64,000 nt of DNA from Phorcus lineatus (GCA_921293015.1 OV121081.1:53283877-53347876), one strand, 5' to 3'. Shown: positions 12,320 through 25,299, numbered from the stretch's first letter. The notes: generated from the letters alone by a model not told the origin. A program made the numbers and translations.

Positions 12320-15200
12320 TATCACTTCTAAATGCCCTTCAGTGACTTGATATAGCTAAGCGTACATGTTTTAACTTTTTATCAACATGCAGTCATATTT
12401 TCATCAACACGATATGAATCTTACGTAACTCGTCTTCATTTTATCTTTCCTAATTACACAATGAAGAACCTTGTAAAGTAAAATAGAATTAATTGGTTTA
12501 AGACGAATTTGTTATTTAACATGATTATATATTTAAGGAATTTTAACAAAGGAAGATTCTATAGAGTTTGTACGACAGGCTAGGATATACTCTTGTTTAG
12601 ATTCATCCCGGGCACGAATGACTAAGAGCAAGTAGATATTGATGTAAACATCATAGTCATAAATCAACTATTGACAGTTCGTAGTAATCTACAAGAAAAC
12701 AATGACTATGTGTCGCATATATTATTACATAGACAGGTACTTTATCCTTGACGAATTCAGAATGTATATAGGTATATATTACTGAACTGAACATCGCGAA
12801 AAAGTGTTCTTGTCGTGTTCATCATTAGTGCAGATGCACTGTTGAACATTTTGTCTGTTTGTTATGGAAATCACTTGAAAATAGTTGTTCTCGAATGTCA
12901 CAATATTAGCATTGCTTGTAAACTCGTTGAATAAAACTGAAACGTCAGCAAATAAGATGCATGTCGATACATTTAAAGAATCAGAACAATTTGGGGTGAG
13001 AACATAAGTCAGTCACAATATCTGTGTAAGATTATTGTAATATGCGCTAAAATTGAAATATTATAATCACCGTTCTTATAATGAACTTTACTCGTGACCA
13101 TCATCCAGGCTTTAAACATGCAGACATCATATCCATGATAAGTGAAGAGAGCAAAACGCAAGCTATATATTTCTGTAAGTTATAAATCAGTAGACAATTT
13201 CATTAGTACATTGATGTATTTAGGGCATTGAAGCAATTTGTATGTTTAATTTATATAACAAGGATCCTTTGAACATTATACTATGCAAAATATGTTAGCT
13301 TCAGCCCGATGATACTACACCCAATTATCCGTAGTCGTAGTAAAATATGTCATGATTGTGAAAACTACGTGCGACCATTTCAGTGGGAACACCTTTTAAT
13401 CATTCGAGTCAGGAAAATGGATTTTCGGGGTTAACGAAACTGCATAAGTTGCAATTGTTAACATTTGTTTTCCTTTTCAAGAGATTCTTTATTCCTTTGT
13501 CAAACGTGCTACAGTGCCTTTAATATTAAGATTAAAATTAGGGGATCAAATATTCATCCGGCCTATCAGGTTCGAATCCTGTTTGAGTCATACCAACAGA
13601 CGTGTAGACTCATAGGTTGTAATTGAAAAGCGACCAGGAAAGACAATACTTTTGCTGTATAAGAGAATGCTTAATGCTAAATATTTTTTATAACCGTTTA
13701 ACATAAAAAGAAAATCGCAAGTACGTTACTAGTAATTCAATTCTATTAGGCTGGTTGTGCTATGGTTAAAGCAGCCTTAAACGTCGAATTTTAGCATTTA
13801 CTTTCCATCCCTCAATGATATATGGTTGTTTTGGAGCATTGTACGATGAATCCATAATTTGCAAACAGGAAAATGATATCCGGTCCTAATACGTTTCTCA
13901 TGACCTTTGTTTAATCAAAATAAGCTGATATCATGACCCATGACATGTCTCCTGTAGCTAGCTACAAACGTCATCGATAACCTAAAGATTGCATCTTATC
14001 GAAAGAAAACTGATAAAATATTCTTTACTGTTTATACAAAACGTAGATTATTTTTTCAAAAAGTTTTTAAGATGTTTTCAATAGATTATTGACAATTGAT
14101 AGTGTCACCCCATTGATTGCAAATAGCTTACATGTAATTATGTTCACTATTGAGTCATAACGTAAAGCCGATATGCCGAGCTTATCAAATGTTTATGTTT
14201 GATAAGGCTTATGTTATTGACGTGTTCAGTAAAGCCTGGGTTATATGCCGGCGCCAGTGTTGATATAATCTTTCGTGTGATATTCCACACGTTTCAACTC
14301 AATATTTCATACGTGTAAAGTAGCAGAGACTAACAAATCATTCATAATCTTGATTCTTTAATCTTTAATTGAAAATCGATAAACACTCCTCACCTTTAAA
14401 CATATGTAAAGCGCGTCATATCGAATTTGCGTTTTTTTAAACCTAATGATTTTAGATTAACCATTCTATTTAGCAAACAAGATACCTAATAATTCATTGA
14501 TAAAAATGTTTGATAATTGGTTTCTTTTAACGATTTATTACATGTATCATTCATCGCCATAAACAGTGATAGCTTAAATATCAATTTTGCAGTGTCCTCA
14601 ATTTCGAATTAGTCAGCCACGGAAACAGGACGAGTTAAATCTGTTCAGATCTGATTCATCACCGGGGAAACTGGGCATTGAGAGGCGACAGAGCATGTGA
14701 TTCCGCCTCAAACCGACCAGCATTCAGTCAAAACCGGTAACGTTACTATATTTAGATTTGATCTAACCAAATCACGAGCTCTTCCAGTGAAGCATATCAC
14801 TTAACAAAGCCTCATTGTAACCTCATTCAGAGTGCCAACCATTCATGGGTACGGTCCGAGGTGACCTCACCCTACTCTCATTTGAACTATTTATCCTTAT
14901 AAGGATTTGTTTGTGCAGGATGCAGCAGACAGCATCAACCCTTAATTGAATGTCACACAATTGTGATAAATTGTAACACATTTGCAGTAATGGAATCGTT
15001 TATGTAATAGACAATAGCAGCCATGTTACAAGCGGTAATAAACAAATTATTGTTATAGGTGAGCGGTCAATAGACATTTCAAAGCATACCATAGGTGAGA
15101 ATGTGGCCCATTTTTAACATTTTGAATTGGTGTGAAAATCCCTGCATGTGTATTTATCAGGTGTGATTATGTAGAAAAAGTGGTTTTGTTATGGTAGAAT
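12320..15200. other. Non-coding sequence
   Basis: No gene is recognised. A lone GGTTCGAATCC (13569-13579) looks like a tRNA B-box, but no A-box or acceptor pairing surrounds it. A small hairpin (GCTTATCAAA with TTTGATAAGGC) lies near 14179-14210. Otherwise I see nothing. Confidence 0.4.
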
Positions 15201-15226
15201 GCTGTTTTTAACAGTTACTTTGATTT

Positions 15227-15620
15227 ATGTCCTTTAGCCTTTATGCATATATCCGTTCTGAAATTATTGATAATATTTATAAGAATTCACTGTCGTCATT
15301 ATCTTCCCATGATGTTTTTATTACTGTAATGCAAGATAAAATAGATAGTAATGCCTTAGCCGCAAGTATTCATAAAATGTTTGAATTGCGTAAAAACCAC
15401 CGCAATTAACTCTTATCAATCAGGGTGTTTTTTGCTTTTTATGTCCTTTACATGTGTTTTACTTATATTTTTATGTACATTTGACAATGAACTGTACAAT
15501 CGTGTCTCATAGGTCTTAACGGCCGGATATTTTCTTTTTAGCTTGTATTAATATGTGGTCGAATAATGTAAAGAAAATTTGTGACACGTTAATAAAATAT
15601 TTTTCTTCTTCTTTTCTTCT
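15227..15620 (+). mobile_element. LINE-type retroposon, 3' end
   Basis: The stretch ends in a short open frame (stop 15407-15409) whose translation is unremarkable. A 3' untranslated part follows with TGTCTCATAGGTCTTAAC at 15503-15520, TGTGACACGTTAATAAAAT at 15580-15598 and a TTC-rich tail to 15620. The same blocks, in the same order and about 100 bp apart, occur on the minus strand at 48419-48540. Two copies sharing one 3' end and each ending in a pyrimidine-rich simple-repeat tail are typical of 5'-truncated non-LTR retrotransposons. The family and the 5' limit are not determined. Confidence 0.62.
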
Positions 15621-15639
15621 ATGTCCGAATTGATGATTA

Positions 15640-16220
15640 TTGAATTTCGCTCTAAAGTTGTGTACCTAATGCATTGCCTCGAGTGATCCTATCAAATTTT
15701 CAATCGATTTTTCTTCCAATATACAAATTGACGGCATAATGTTGTTTCCTGTAGTTAATTGTTGGTGTCAAAATGTTCCAATCGTTGAAGTGAGGTTCTA
15801 TAATAAAATCAGTTGACGGATCGCACCTAAGTATCAGCAATGGAAAAGATTAAAAATGGGTAACCCGTTTCATCACTGGATAATGTGAGTTTGAAGGGGT
15901 CCCTTTCTCTAGTTTAAACATGGGCCGAGAGATCGATATTGTTACCTTAAGCAAAATACTTAAATCAAATTATGACCATTACTGTATCTGGGGATTGCTT
16001 TATGTAATTTGATATTGACCAGGCGGCGTTTAGACACCAACTCACTCACTCGCCCACTCTTGGTAACCTCCAAGCGTATAAATTGTCTGCTTAGGTTAGA
16101 CGAGGAATATTATGTAATAAGAGTTAGAGAAATAAATTTTTGAAATTTGGATGTAAATTTGCACAATATAATTGTATCTGACATATTGTTTACTACACAT
16201 CCCCATTTAGCTAGTGTACA
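15640..16220. other. Non-coding; possible short retroposon tail near 16060
   Basis: GGCGGCGTTTAGACACCAAC followed by CTCACTCACT at about 16023-16050 looks like a retroposon 3' tail of the kind seen in molluscan genomes. No body of such an element could be outlined, and the rest is featureless. Confidence 0.3.
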
Positions 16221-16228
16221 TTTGTACC

Positions 16229-16770
16229 TACAGATTTACTCTGTGCATATATTAGATGACAAAATAAAAGAACACGTCAGATGCAGCAGTCATCATACTC
16301 ATGTCATAGCATATAAATGATTACTGTCGTTTGATCTTCTGTGATGAAGTCACACTGTACCACAGGCGCCAGACTCTGAATTTACAATATCATGTAAGTA
16401 TATGTACATGTAGCTATATAACATAAACAAGGTCTGACACTAGTGACAGAGTCGTGTCTGCAATAGGACCGGAGTTGGTTTCCTGGCTCGGTTACCCTCT
16501 GTAAACTTCGTAGACAGATCCCAGTTCGCATTTCTGGTCCTATTGCAGACACGACTCTGTCAGACCTTGTTTATGTTAAATAGCTACAAGTTCATATACT
16601 TACATGATATCGTAAATTCAGAGTCTGACGCCTGTGACTTGTACGTACAGATTGTGCACAGAATAGATGACAAACAAATATAGTAAATAAATAAATTACA
16701 TGCAGCAGTCATCACATTCAGGTCAAAGCATGTTTGAAAGATTACAATCGTTTGATCTCCTGCATGATCG
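16229..16770. repeat. Foldback repeat nested in direct repeats
   Basis: Two inverted arms of about 100 bp (16361-16471 and 16536-16635) flank a loop of about 64 bp. The arms share AGACTCTGAATTTAC, ATATCATGTAAGTATATG, ACATAAACAAGGTCTGAC and GAGTCGTGTCTGCAATAGG. The left arm carries an extra ACTAGTGACA. Outside the arms are direct, diverged repeats of about 125 bp (16229-16355 and 16641-16770) sharing GCAGCAGTCATCA, TCGTTTGATCT and AGATGACAAA. The whole forms a symmetric foldback with a duplicated flank. It has no open frame and is presumably non-autonomous. Confidence 0.8.
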
Positions 16771-16779
16771 AGTCAAACA

Positions 16780-19700
16780 AAACAAACGAAATACATTATC
16801 TTCATTTGCTTATCTGCCGATGGTCACATCTAATATGTCTGAGATATGTATCTATCTGAGTGTTGTTCCCTAGAGCTTGGACACGACTACTGTCTGGATC
16901 CCATGTTGTTGAGTCTTATTTTCCTGTTTACTGACACTGGTCTCTCCCTGTACCCTTGACAAAGGTTACCATCGGTCTAACAAGTGGATGTACATGTACA
17001 TTTACAGCGTAAACACGATAAACTAATGATACATCAAGATCTCATCTTAATACATGTAGTCATAGAAACTGTATCTCAAAAACGTGTTCTCATTGTCAAT
17101 GTGGAAAGTGTCCCACACTTATAAATAGTGCCACTGGCGCTGTCGTTTACGACTTTTCATTGAAAATAATTATATATGTTCATACAAATTTTAAAGATGC
17201 AGGGGTTTAACAAATATCAGTTTATTATCCTCATTTTCCATAGGGTTGGCTCATATCAAGCCTTTTACTATCCACATCAGTGTAAGAAATATATTCGTTC
17301 ACATTTTAACTATTTGAATATTCCGGTTTACATTTAATTTGATAGAATTTCTACTAGAATTTGTGCAAGTCATAGTCTTCTGGCCGATAACCAAACATAT
17401 CATAGCCTACTTATGTATGATGCAAAGAATAGACAAAGTAATAACATATTTCGTATGACAATGTGCTATAGAATGATAACAATGCCAGAAAAATTCATTT
17501 GAAAGATATAAACAAAATGGTTTTAATACCACGTGGTGTTAAAATATTTTTTCGGGAACTGTACTTTTATTCGATGTTCTTGTTTACTATCTTGGTACCT
17601 TAAAAAAATCCATAGTTATTCTCGTATATAGATTCGAAGACAAACAGTATTAAGGCGTGTAACAGTAGTCTCATCACTGGGAACATGAATGGTGTTATCC
17701 AATGCAATAGTGTCCTTGTGTAGTTTTGTACGTAAACAAGTTATATTGGATCAATAGAACCAGATTACCATTCAAGATAACAGGATGAAAGGTAATCGCC
17801 CCGTGATCTTCCCTTTGTCGTCACCCCGTGATCATTCTCTTTGTCATTTAATGCTATATTTGGCTGTAGTATTGTTAATATGAGCCACTTATGGATTATC
17901 ATGCGTATCATCTAGATGGAGCGTGATACTCACATTTATACGAACATAACACTCTCAAGTCTTTCTCATAGTCTCCTGGCCATTGGGGTCGTCTCATAAA
18001 ACAAACTAATATCTATCTATAGAATTATAAATTTAAGATATCCTTAATCCCTTCTTGTCAGTAGACGTTAAAGGTTTTTCCTCGCGTTAATTGGCTTGGC
18101 ATATGTCATTTAAAGATTTGTATCTCATGTTGCATGTAGTCGTCCGAAATTTGGAATTTTTTCTTCAATTTTATAACTTTTCTGGGCTTATTTTTTTAAT
18201 TTGATGTTTCTTTATAAAATTCATTTTATTTTAATAACCATTTATTACGTTTACCAATGTATGTTTCGACGACTTGGAGCTAGTCTAGAGCGAGAGCGTG
18301 GTTTAAACAAACCGTAATGCCGGCACTGTATTGTCCATGGAAAGTTTTAGGCGTGCTGTGGAAAACTCCGAAGAGGCATGTTTTTCCAATAATCAAGCTT
18401 CATGCACCATGCTCAATGAGGTCAAGCTAACTCTGAACTTTGAATGGATTATTCATGTTATAAATATATTTTTCACAATTCACCATATATATAAACATGG
18501 TATGACTGCAGGTAATGCAAAAAAGTCCTTTTAATCTCCATTTTCCAATAATGTTACGTTTGTTTGAAAAGACCTCTAGACCTGCCAGCTCGGTCCACTT
18601 CCTTATTAAGTTGTTTACAGCGAGCACTCTCCGCTTGTAAACACATGCCGTTCAACAACACACTGACTGAGCTTCGGGGGTTGTGTCAAAACTATAATTA
18701 GGTAACCTTTCATATACAATAACACACCAAGTGTGCATGAATACTGTATGGTTTGCCCACGCTAAACAAGTAATATCCGGGGTGACAGCTATTCACCAAT
18801 GCATGTATGAAGTTATTTCAAGGAGTGCTTTATTACAATGGCACATGTAACTTATTCCTACATGGCATAGGTTACGACGGAGCAGGAATATTTGTTTTGA
18901 CACAAAAGTATTGAGGCTTGAATGGCATAAACTATAAGCTCTACGGTAGGTGCTGGGTGGAGATGACTATGGCAAATCTTCTGTGCAGAAACTGAAATTG
19001 ATTGCTTAATTTGTTTTTACCCGAATAAAAAAAATTTGAAAATGAATAAGATATTGAAAACAGTTATTTTGATAAGAATGAAAATAACATGTTTACAAAA
19101 ATAAACTTTAGCAAACAATCGAATTTCATACTTGCCAGTGGATGTCAAGCAAGTCAATAGCAATTGACAGACGCGCGATAGATATATGTTAAAATTTCAA
19201 ACGTGAGACTTAAATGTCTACCACGTGTCTGATAGAAATATGTAAACATTCAAATATGACATTGCACGGAGAAATCCAATCAAGTCAATAGCATCATAGA
19301 GACATACATTTATTAGGAGTGTACTACAATTAATATTTCCGAACCAATGTGTTTCTATAAATAAAGCATAGTTATACTCTTTAAGATCGATCTTAATTCA
19401 TATTACTTTAGAGTTTTCAGTTAGATTTCTCGCAGAAATGATCCCATGAGTCTATTTTAGGAGAAGAAGAATGTTTTCTTCAGGTGTCACACGCTATTCA
19501 TATAATATTTCCACATAAAAAACTGGTAAAACATAGCATCCAGCCATATGGCTTGCAAGACACGAATTACAGAAAATACATAACAAATTGATAATGAATA
19601 TCAAACATCAAATTTCACATAAACTGTTTTATTTTCAACTGTTTCAACACATTTTAGTTGACCCATTATATATAAAACAAATTTGAACCCCTGATGTAAA

Positions 19701-21060
19701 CAATGCACGCCATAAATCGTATCAATAATAATCGATATGAAAAATTAATATTTTCATTAAAAATTTTATGATATCATGTTTGAATTGAACCCATGTAAGT
19801 GCAATCAATACGCACATCACGATTTGTTGGCAGCCAGCTGTTACTTGGAATTTGTGTTATTTCAGGTCAGGATTACAGGCTTTCAGGTCATGATGATGCA
19901 AGACTTAATAGCCAGAGCTTTGTGAGAAAGCTGACCAGGTTAAAAGTGCTTATTTTATTACCTGTTTACAGATCGAACGCTGTTAGAATTACCTGAGCAT
20001 GGCCTGTGTTTGCGTATGACGTTCACATTGAAAATATTGCATGTACTGGTCGACGTTGGGTTTTCTGGTGACTTTAAGTCTCTCAGATAGCTCTAAGAAA
20101 GCCAGAAGCTGATTTTTTTCCATTTTCATAAGATTTAACATGATAAATTATACTCTTGATAACAATGGTAAAACTTATTTTTAACAGAAGATGTAATGAA
20201 AGAAATCGATGTAAATATGTAAATATTTATAACAATTTCACACAGATGATTAGATAATTTAATGTTAAATCATAGGAATGGCAGCATTATTTGATATTGG
20301 TTAAAAGCAAAAAGTCTTTATATAACAGTTGCTTTCTTTTCCCGAGTATGAAATATAAACTGTTAACCGTATAAAGGGGCCGTTGTTGAATCTGTTAGCA
20401 GGAATAATAAATCGTAGTAAAATGACCTAACAGAAAACGTGCGTACAAACTACAACGACCTAACTTGTTCAATCGGTAGCGAATGTGGATCATTTTCCGA
20501 TTCCTACTACGTTTAAATCAACATAATTACTTAAGTTTAAGACATTTTATAAGAAACTGTATGTATAATGAATGGAAACGTTAGGACTAGGACCATGCCT
20601 TTAAAGTATAAAGTTTTCACAACATGACGTCAAAAGCATAATTCACCGCAAGTCGGGTAAAACCTGACCATGTTCATATTACAGTTATTTTTCAGGGGAT
20701 GTTGACTGATTTTGCGACACTTGTGACACAATCCGTGCGAATAAGACAGCCCCAGGCACACGACGTGCTACTGTTATGAGGCCGATTCTCTTCTCTTAAC
20801 ATGTGCCAATATAATCAATGATTATTGACATAAACACCTCAAAAGTGTGAACTGAACTTACAATGTAAACACTAATTTGGTATTACGCCACACCAACACC
20901 GTTAAAAACCTCAAGCGTGTTTGTATGTGGGCTGTAAGATGTATGGCATCAGTCATTTAAGATAATCCTTAAATTACCTTTGTGAACCCTTCTGCCGATG
21001 TAAACAATCGGCAGCTGCTTTGCACAATGCAATGACTTTTTTATCAATAGAGTAGGCTAT
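16780..21060. other. Non-coding, AT-rich sequence
   Basis: Open frames are 67 codons or fewer and none is recognised. I see no transposon ends or strong tandem repeats. Confidence 0.4.
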
Positions 21061-21064
21061 CGAT

Positions 21065-21476
21065 GTCAGGGTTTACATATGGGATATTATATGAGTGTCC
21101 ATGACATACCATGTTTACGACACGAGTGCTTAATATTAGTATTTCCCGAGCGAGAGCGAGGGACATACTGATTTTAAGGCACGAGTGTCGTAAACATAGT
21201 ATGTATTGGACACTCATATAATATCCCCTATGTAAACCCTGACATGTAAACCTATGATATACTGCTTATTACCGAAGTCGAGAAATCAAAGAAAATAATC
21301 AAAATCAACATCCAGAATAGGCATAGGCGCATTTTGAACACAACTTCATAGGCGAACTGTGACGTCAAAGCATTGTTTTTGACGTGACGTCACAATGAAT
21401 AAGTGATATTTTGCCCTAGGGCATCGTATTAAAATTATTAACCCCGAAATAATTGCCCTCGTAGGTAATAAATGTA
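21065..21476 (-). repeat. Hairpin plus paired CRE repeat, copy A
   Basis: A 179-bp hairpin (21065-21243) has arms of about 80 bp that both read GTCAGGGTTTACAT, GATATTATATGAGTGTCC and TGTTTACGACAC inward. They meet at CCCGAGCGAGAGCGAGGG (21145-21162). About 117 bp to the right are two perfect TGACGTCA palindromes (21360-21367 and 21385-21392) separated by a CATTGTTTTTGAC-type spacer. The far end, CCTCGTAGGTAATAA near 21463-21476, resembles the outer end of the copy at 26.7 kb. Strand is given so that, as in the other copies, the CRE pair precedes the hairpin. No open frame is present. Confidence 0.75.
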
Positions 21477-21479
21477 GGC

Positions 21480-22170
21480 ATGCACATTATATAGAATTAT
21501 TAGTGATTGAATATATATCTTTAATCCAATGATGATACAAAACACTATAAATCTCATACACTAGTCTGATGTTAGTCAGTGGTCATAAACTGAAATCCTT
21601 CCTTCTGTCTGACTGCCTGTTTCTCTGTCCGTACATGTATGTTAGGAAAAAAATTATATATAGTTACATTGCATCGCTATTAAACAAATTCAAAATATTC
21701 CGTTTTGTTTTCAAAACAGACGATGCATTTTAATTTTTTCTGAGCTCGATTCGAAATTTAGAACCTCTTTTATGATGTCTTAACGGCGTAAGTTTAAGAA
21801 ATATTACAATAAACGATTGACTTCTACCACGATTCAACACACTTCAGATGCTATGTTGATTAACCATCAAAGCCTTATAATGATTTGTTTTGCTCTTATT
21901 AGTAAATTTTCGATACAGATCAAGTTAAAGATAGGTAAATAAAATCGACGATTGTTCTTTAGAGAGCTACAGGTATGTGTTAATCTCTGGATGAGGGGTT
22001 CGACACAGTTTCAGTCGTCATCTACACAGAGGAAACAGACATGCATTTACATACATGACAAGCCCTTGATGCAAATTTAAATTTTCATTTGACGATGTTT
22101 TTCAACAGTTAATTTTTACCTACAGTCTGACTATTAAGGCATATACAAATGTTTTAAACACCAATCAAAG
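21480..22170. other. Non-coding sequence
   Basis: I see no gene or clear repeat here. Confidence 0.4.
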
Positions 22171-22172
22171 AC

Positions 22173-22360
22173 AAGAATGACAAGATTTATGGATGATCAA
22201 CTTCTTTATATGTATACACAAGAATAGCAATATTTATGGATGATCAACTTCTTTATGTGTATACACAAGAATAGCAATATTTATGGATGGTCAACTTCTT
22301 TATGTGTATACACATAAAGAAGTTGATCATTCATAAATCTTGTCATTCGTGTTCTAAAAC
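22173..22360. repeat. 47-bp tandem array ending in an inverted copy
   Basis: Three direct copies of a 47-bp unit share AAGAATAGCAATATTTATGG, then ATGATCAACTTCTTTATGTG, then TATACAC. They are followed head-to-head by one inverted copy (from about 22313), so the last direct and the inverted unit can fold into a hairpin. Copy 1 differs slightly (GACAAGA for AGCAATA) and the inverted copy matches that variant. The same TTTATGGAT plus CAACTTCTTTAT core builds the hairpin at 62.9 kb. Confidence 0.85.
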
Positions 22361-22364
22361 TTAC

Positions 22365-23760
22365 TCACTCAAATACCACTCAAACAAACCAATTGGAATT
22401 GGATACATCAATTGTTAATCCAAGCATCACGATCTCTCACATAAATCAGGTTTCAGGATGAAAACAGGTAAATGTATAATTATTTGAGCAACATGTAACT
22501 ACAAATATACCATACATACGTAGTAGACCACTAGTATTATTCATGAAACAAACAATGTTTCTCTTTCTAGTTCACTTTTTATCAGTTTAAACCGCGTATT
22601 TAACACAATAATAAAATGAATTTTAAAAATTTAAGCTATAACGTTTATTTAAACAAACATATTATTTGCATGTGACAGTGGTATTCAACCTTCTAAAATT
22701 ACCAGGTGACGTCAAGCACTTTAATTGCAATTGCGTCAGTAATTCTATTTTTCACTTGCGGGTCACAAATACGTTTCAACATGAAGATGTTGTAGCAAAT
22801 AATACATGCACCTTCCAAGAAGCGTGATTCAAGCCGATAGCATCGTCTGTCACGTAGTTTTGCAACTTTATCTTATCACGCTAAAAATCTTATTAAAGGG
22901 GCATTAGCAGGTTTTTTACAGATTTATTTCTTCAAATTTTCCCTGTTAACATTACGTTAAAAATGTATTATCTTCAGAGGGTAAAAACATAAACAAATAC
23001 GATCATCTTTATTAAGCAAAAATCATTGTCGGCCATTTTTGTGTGAACGCCTTTTTATCATTTGAAATAGGTAAATGAATTCACATAGCTTGACCCATCT
23101 TGGTACTTATGTTTTGACATTGCTACTTTTAATTAAAGAACATTGACATGCAATTTGTAACATTTATTTTCGTTTTCGTGAGATCACTTATATCTATATA
23201 AAAAATAAACTGCTATTGCCCCTTTTGGATGGTCAGCAAACGTCCAAAGATAACTAAAGATAGATTTTCAATTTTAAAATAATTTTTTTCATTACTAAAA
23301 CATTTCAACAATAAAAATCCATATCAATGATGATTGTCAGTACATTTTGGGGGCACAGGCCAGTTAAAGATACTTGTTTACAAGGTACGTGTATTCGTTA
23401 AGTCCTGTTTGTATGCTGTTCAAATCGTTTGTCAAAAGCTTTAACAGTCTGAACGACTCTAGATATGTTTTTCGTCACCTTTAAAAAATCTGAATAATGC
23501 TTTTCATTGAGGTGTTATCATGAAAATTGATAATCTATTCGTAAGATGATACACTTAGTGATGGATATCTTTATTACTCATGTTGATAACTTTTTTTTCA
23601 CAAAACATTGCAGTTCTTTTAAGTTAATGTGAGGAGAAAATAAATACGTATGTATAAATATTTGATGACAAAATAAATCTCGTAGAACATTAAGAAATTA
23701 AAATCTTATTAAAAAATGCTTTATCTAAAAGAATTATACACATAACCAATTAGGGCTCGT
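22365..23760. other. Non-coding, AT-rich sequence upstream of the first GNAT gene
   Basis: No open frame of note and no repeat I can define. Distal regulatory sequence could lie here, but nothing in the sequence shows it. Confidence 0.4.
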
Positions 23761-23800
23761 CAGTCGTCACTCTCTATTACACACGGTGTACCGTTCTGCG

Positions 23801-23954
23801 TGACTCACTAGAATGTTCACTGTCGTCTCGCCGCTGTGGCACTGGACGATCTAGCCGCGGGAAAAATCGCTGGGGACACGTGACATGACGTAGATGCCTC
23901 GTTCTGAAACTGACCCTTGACCTATCGTCATGTTTACCTTATGGTGTATAAAAG
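23801..23954 (+). promoter_or_regulatory. TATA promoter of GNAT gene 1
   Basis: From distal to proximal I see an AP-1-like TGACTCA (23801-23807) and an E-box CACGTG (23877-23882) running into ACATGACG. Then come TGACCCTTGACCT (23911-23923), TGTTTAC (23930-23936) and TATAAAAG (23947-23954). The 13-mer at 23911 is, on the minus strand, AGGTCA-A-GGGTCA, a DR1 direct repeat of the type bound by HNF4- and RXR-class nuclear receptors. TGTTTAC is a forkhead-type site. DR1, TGTTTAC and TATA recur at nearly the same spacing before gene 2 (DR1 to TATA gap 23 versus 24 bp). Factor identities are inference; the motifs and their conservation are seen. Confidence 0.8.
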
Positions 23955-23973
23955 CGAGGCCGCAGCGCGTATC

Positions 23974-24094
23974 AGCATATCTCACTTGAGACACCAAGAG
24001 CGTTATCACACTCACCTGTCTCCCAAGTCACGTGCTACTGTCCATTTGTGACTCATTCCGATTCTGGGAAATACCTTGCTGTATAACTAGCCAA
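23974..24094 (+). other. GNAT gene 1, non-coding exon 1 (5'UTR)
   Basis: Transcription probably starts near 23974, 27 bases after the start of the TATA box, in a TATCAGC context. The exon ends before a strong donor GTAAGT at 24095. It contains TCACGTGCTA (24028-24037), which also occurs in exon 1 of gene 2. The end of the exon aligns with that of gene 2 (ATAACTA just before the donor in both). The intron runs 24095-24441 (347 bp) and ends in a pyrimidine-rich tract and CAG. Confidence 0.72.
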
Positions 24095-24449
24095 GTAAGT
24101 ATATCGTGATTTGTTTATGCGGTTTTATTTTGTTCTAAAGATGAAGTTTTATCTTAATTTCGTCCTTATTGTCGGATACTTATTTATTATGCAAGTAAAT
24201 TTTGTAAAATGTCTTAAACGGTAATATTTTTGTTTTAGCTTTTGATTTCATTTTACCGTCTTTTTGTATTTTTTGGCTGCACATTTAACTTTCCTGAGTC
24301 GAAATATGCTATTGAGAAGTGTAAACTTGCACAATATCATAATCTAGAGGTATGACTTGATGCATGTACTTTATATTGACTGTTCCTCTGAACATTTTAC
24401 GTTAATGACAAATTTACTAAAGTATTTACTCTCCTTTCCAGATTTGACA

Positions 24450-25022
24450 ATGCTGATCACAGAAAATATTGAGAAGGCAAAACGTCTCCCTGGCGTGGTC
24501 CCCTACACAACCATCCTCCCCGACGGTCGGCTCGTCATCATCGACTCGATGACCGACTCGCAGATCACAGAGACCTTTACCTTGATACAGGCCGCCGCGC
24601 AGACCGGAAATGGCTTCGGAGTCGACGAGTATTCGTCCGAAAAAGAGTTCCGGGAAGATATCGAGGGTGGTTACAAATTCGCCATCATGAGCAAAGAGAA
24701 CGGCGAGATGCTTGCGGCCTTCATGTTGGCCATCAGCAAATACTCACGTGGGTGCAGTGTGGCCGATCCTTTCATCATCGTCAAGAAATCCGAGCGGGGC
24801 AAGGGCATCGGAGAGTTCTGTCTGCGAATGTGTGTAGAGTTTGCCCAGGAGTTGGACTTCATGGGCATGTACGTGGACACTTTCAGCAATAACCGATCCA
24901 TGATCAAAATCATCGAGAATGTGGGAGGTTTCACCCAAGTGGGTTGTCTGCCCATGGGAGGAAGGATGCTGGACGGGTCCATTGTCAGCTCCATCATCTT
25001 CTACAAAGACTTCAATCCATAA
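24450..25022 (+). CDS. GNAT-family N-acetyltransferase, paralogue 1
   Basis: The 190-residue product is a GCN5-related N-acetyltransferase fold protein, which would transfer acetyl from acetyl-CoA to an amine. The substrate is unknown. Motif A is clear: beta-strand ADPFIIVKK (105-113), then the acetyl-CoA pyrophosphate loop RGKGIG (116-121, fitting R-x-x-G-x-G) and its helix. Motif B follows around residues 147-161 (NN, KIIENVGGF). No signal peptide or membrane segment is visible, so it should be cytosolic or nuclear. I chose ATG 24450 because exon 2 begins at 24442 after a CTCCTTTCCAG acceptor and gene 2 has the same arrangement. The in-frame ATG at 24357 lies in the intron. Third positions are strongly G/C in an AT-rich region, suggesting selected codon use and high expression. 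Family is sure; function is not. Confidence 0.9.
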   Translation: MLITENIEKAKRLPGVVPYTTILPDGRLVIIDSMTDSQITETFTLIQAAAQTGNGFGVDEYSSEKEFREDIEGGYKFAIMSKENGEMLAAFMLAISKYSRGCSVADPFIIVKKSERGKGIGEFCLRMCVEFAQELDFMGMYVDTFSNNRSMIKIIENVGGFTQVGCLPMGGRMLDGSIVSSIIFYKDFNP

Positions 25023-25062
25023 ACTTTAATCTGCTCGTATCAGGTATCTATCTTCCTACGTC

Positions 25063-25080
25063 CCTACGTAGTATTACGTC
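25063..25080 (+). promoter_or_regulatory. Conserved 3'UTR motif, gene 1
   Basis: CCTACGTAGTATTACGTC lies about 40 bases after the stop. It is identical in gene 2 (39981-39998), although the surrounding 3'UTRs differ much more. It contains the palindrome CTACGTAG. It could be an RNA element or chance conservation; its role is unknown. Confidence 0.45.
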
Positions 25081-25299
25081 ATTAATTGTCAATGGCGCAA
25101 CAACCACGACATCGCAACCACAATCTGGGTTTATCGCCCCTGCTGGAGAAGTCATGATGGAGGCCGATTAGCTCGTTGTGATAAAGAATGAGATGAAGCA
25201 TGATAAAGAACTGTGCTTGAGGCCATGTTGAGTTGATAGTCGGGGTGCTCAGTATTACCGATGTAAGATAAAGTATTAGAGAGAGGAAAGAGGTGAATC

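Noticed and set aside
13569-13579. GGTTCGAATCC, a tRNA B-box-like motif
   Set aside because: No A-box at the right distance and no acceptor or T-stem pairing.
24357-24449. Upstream in-frame ATG extending the first GNAT protein to 221 residues
   Set aside because: It lies within the intron before a clear CTCCTTTCCAG acceptor. Gene 2 has no such extension and both genes share the ATG 8 bases after the splice site.
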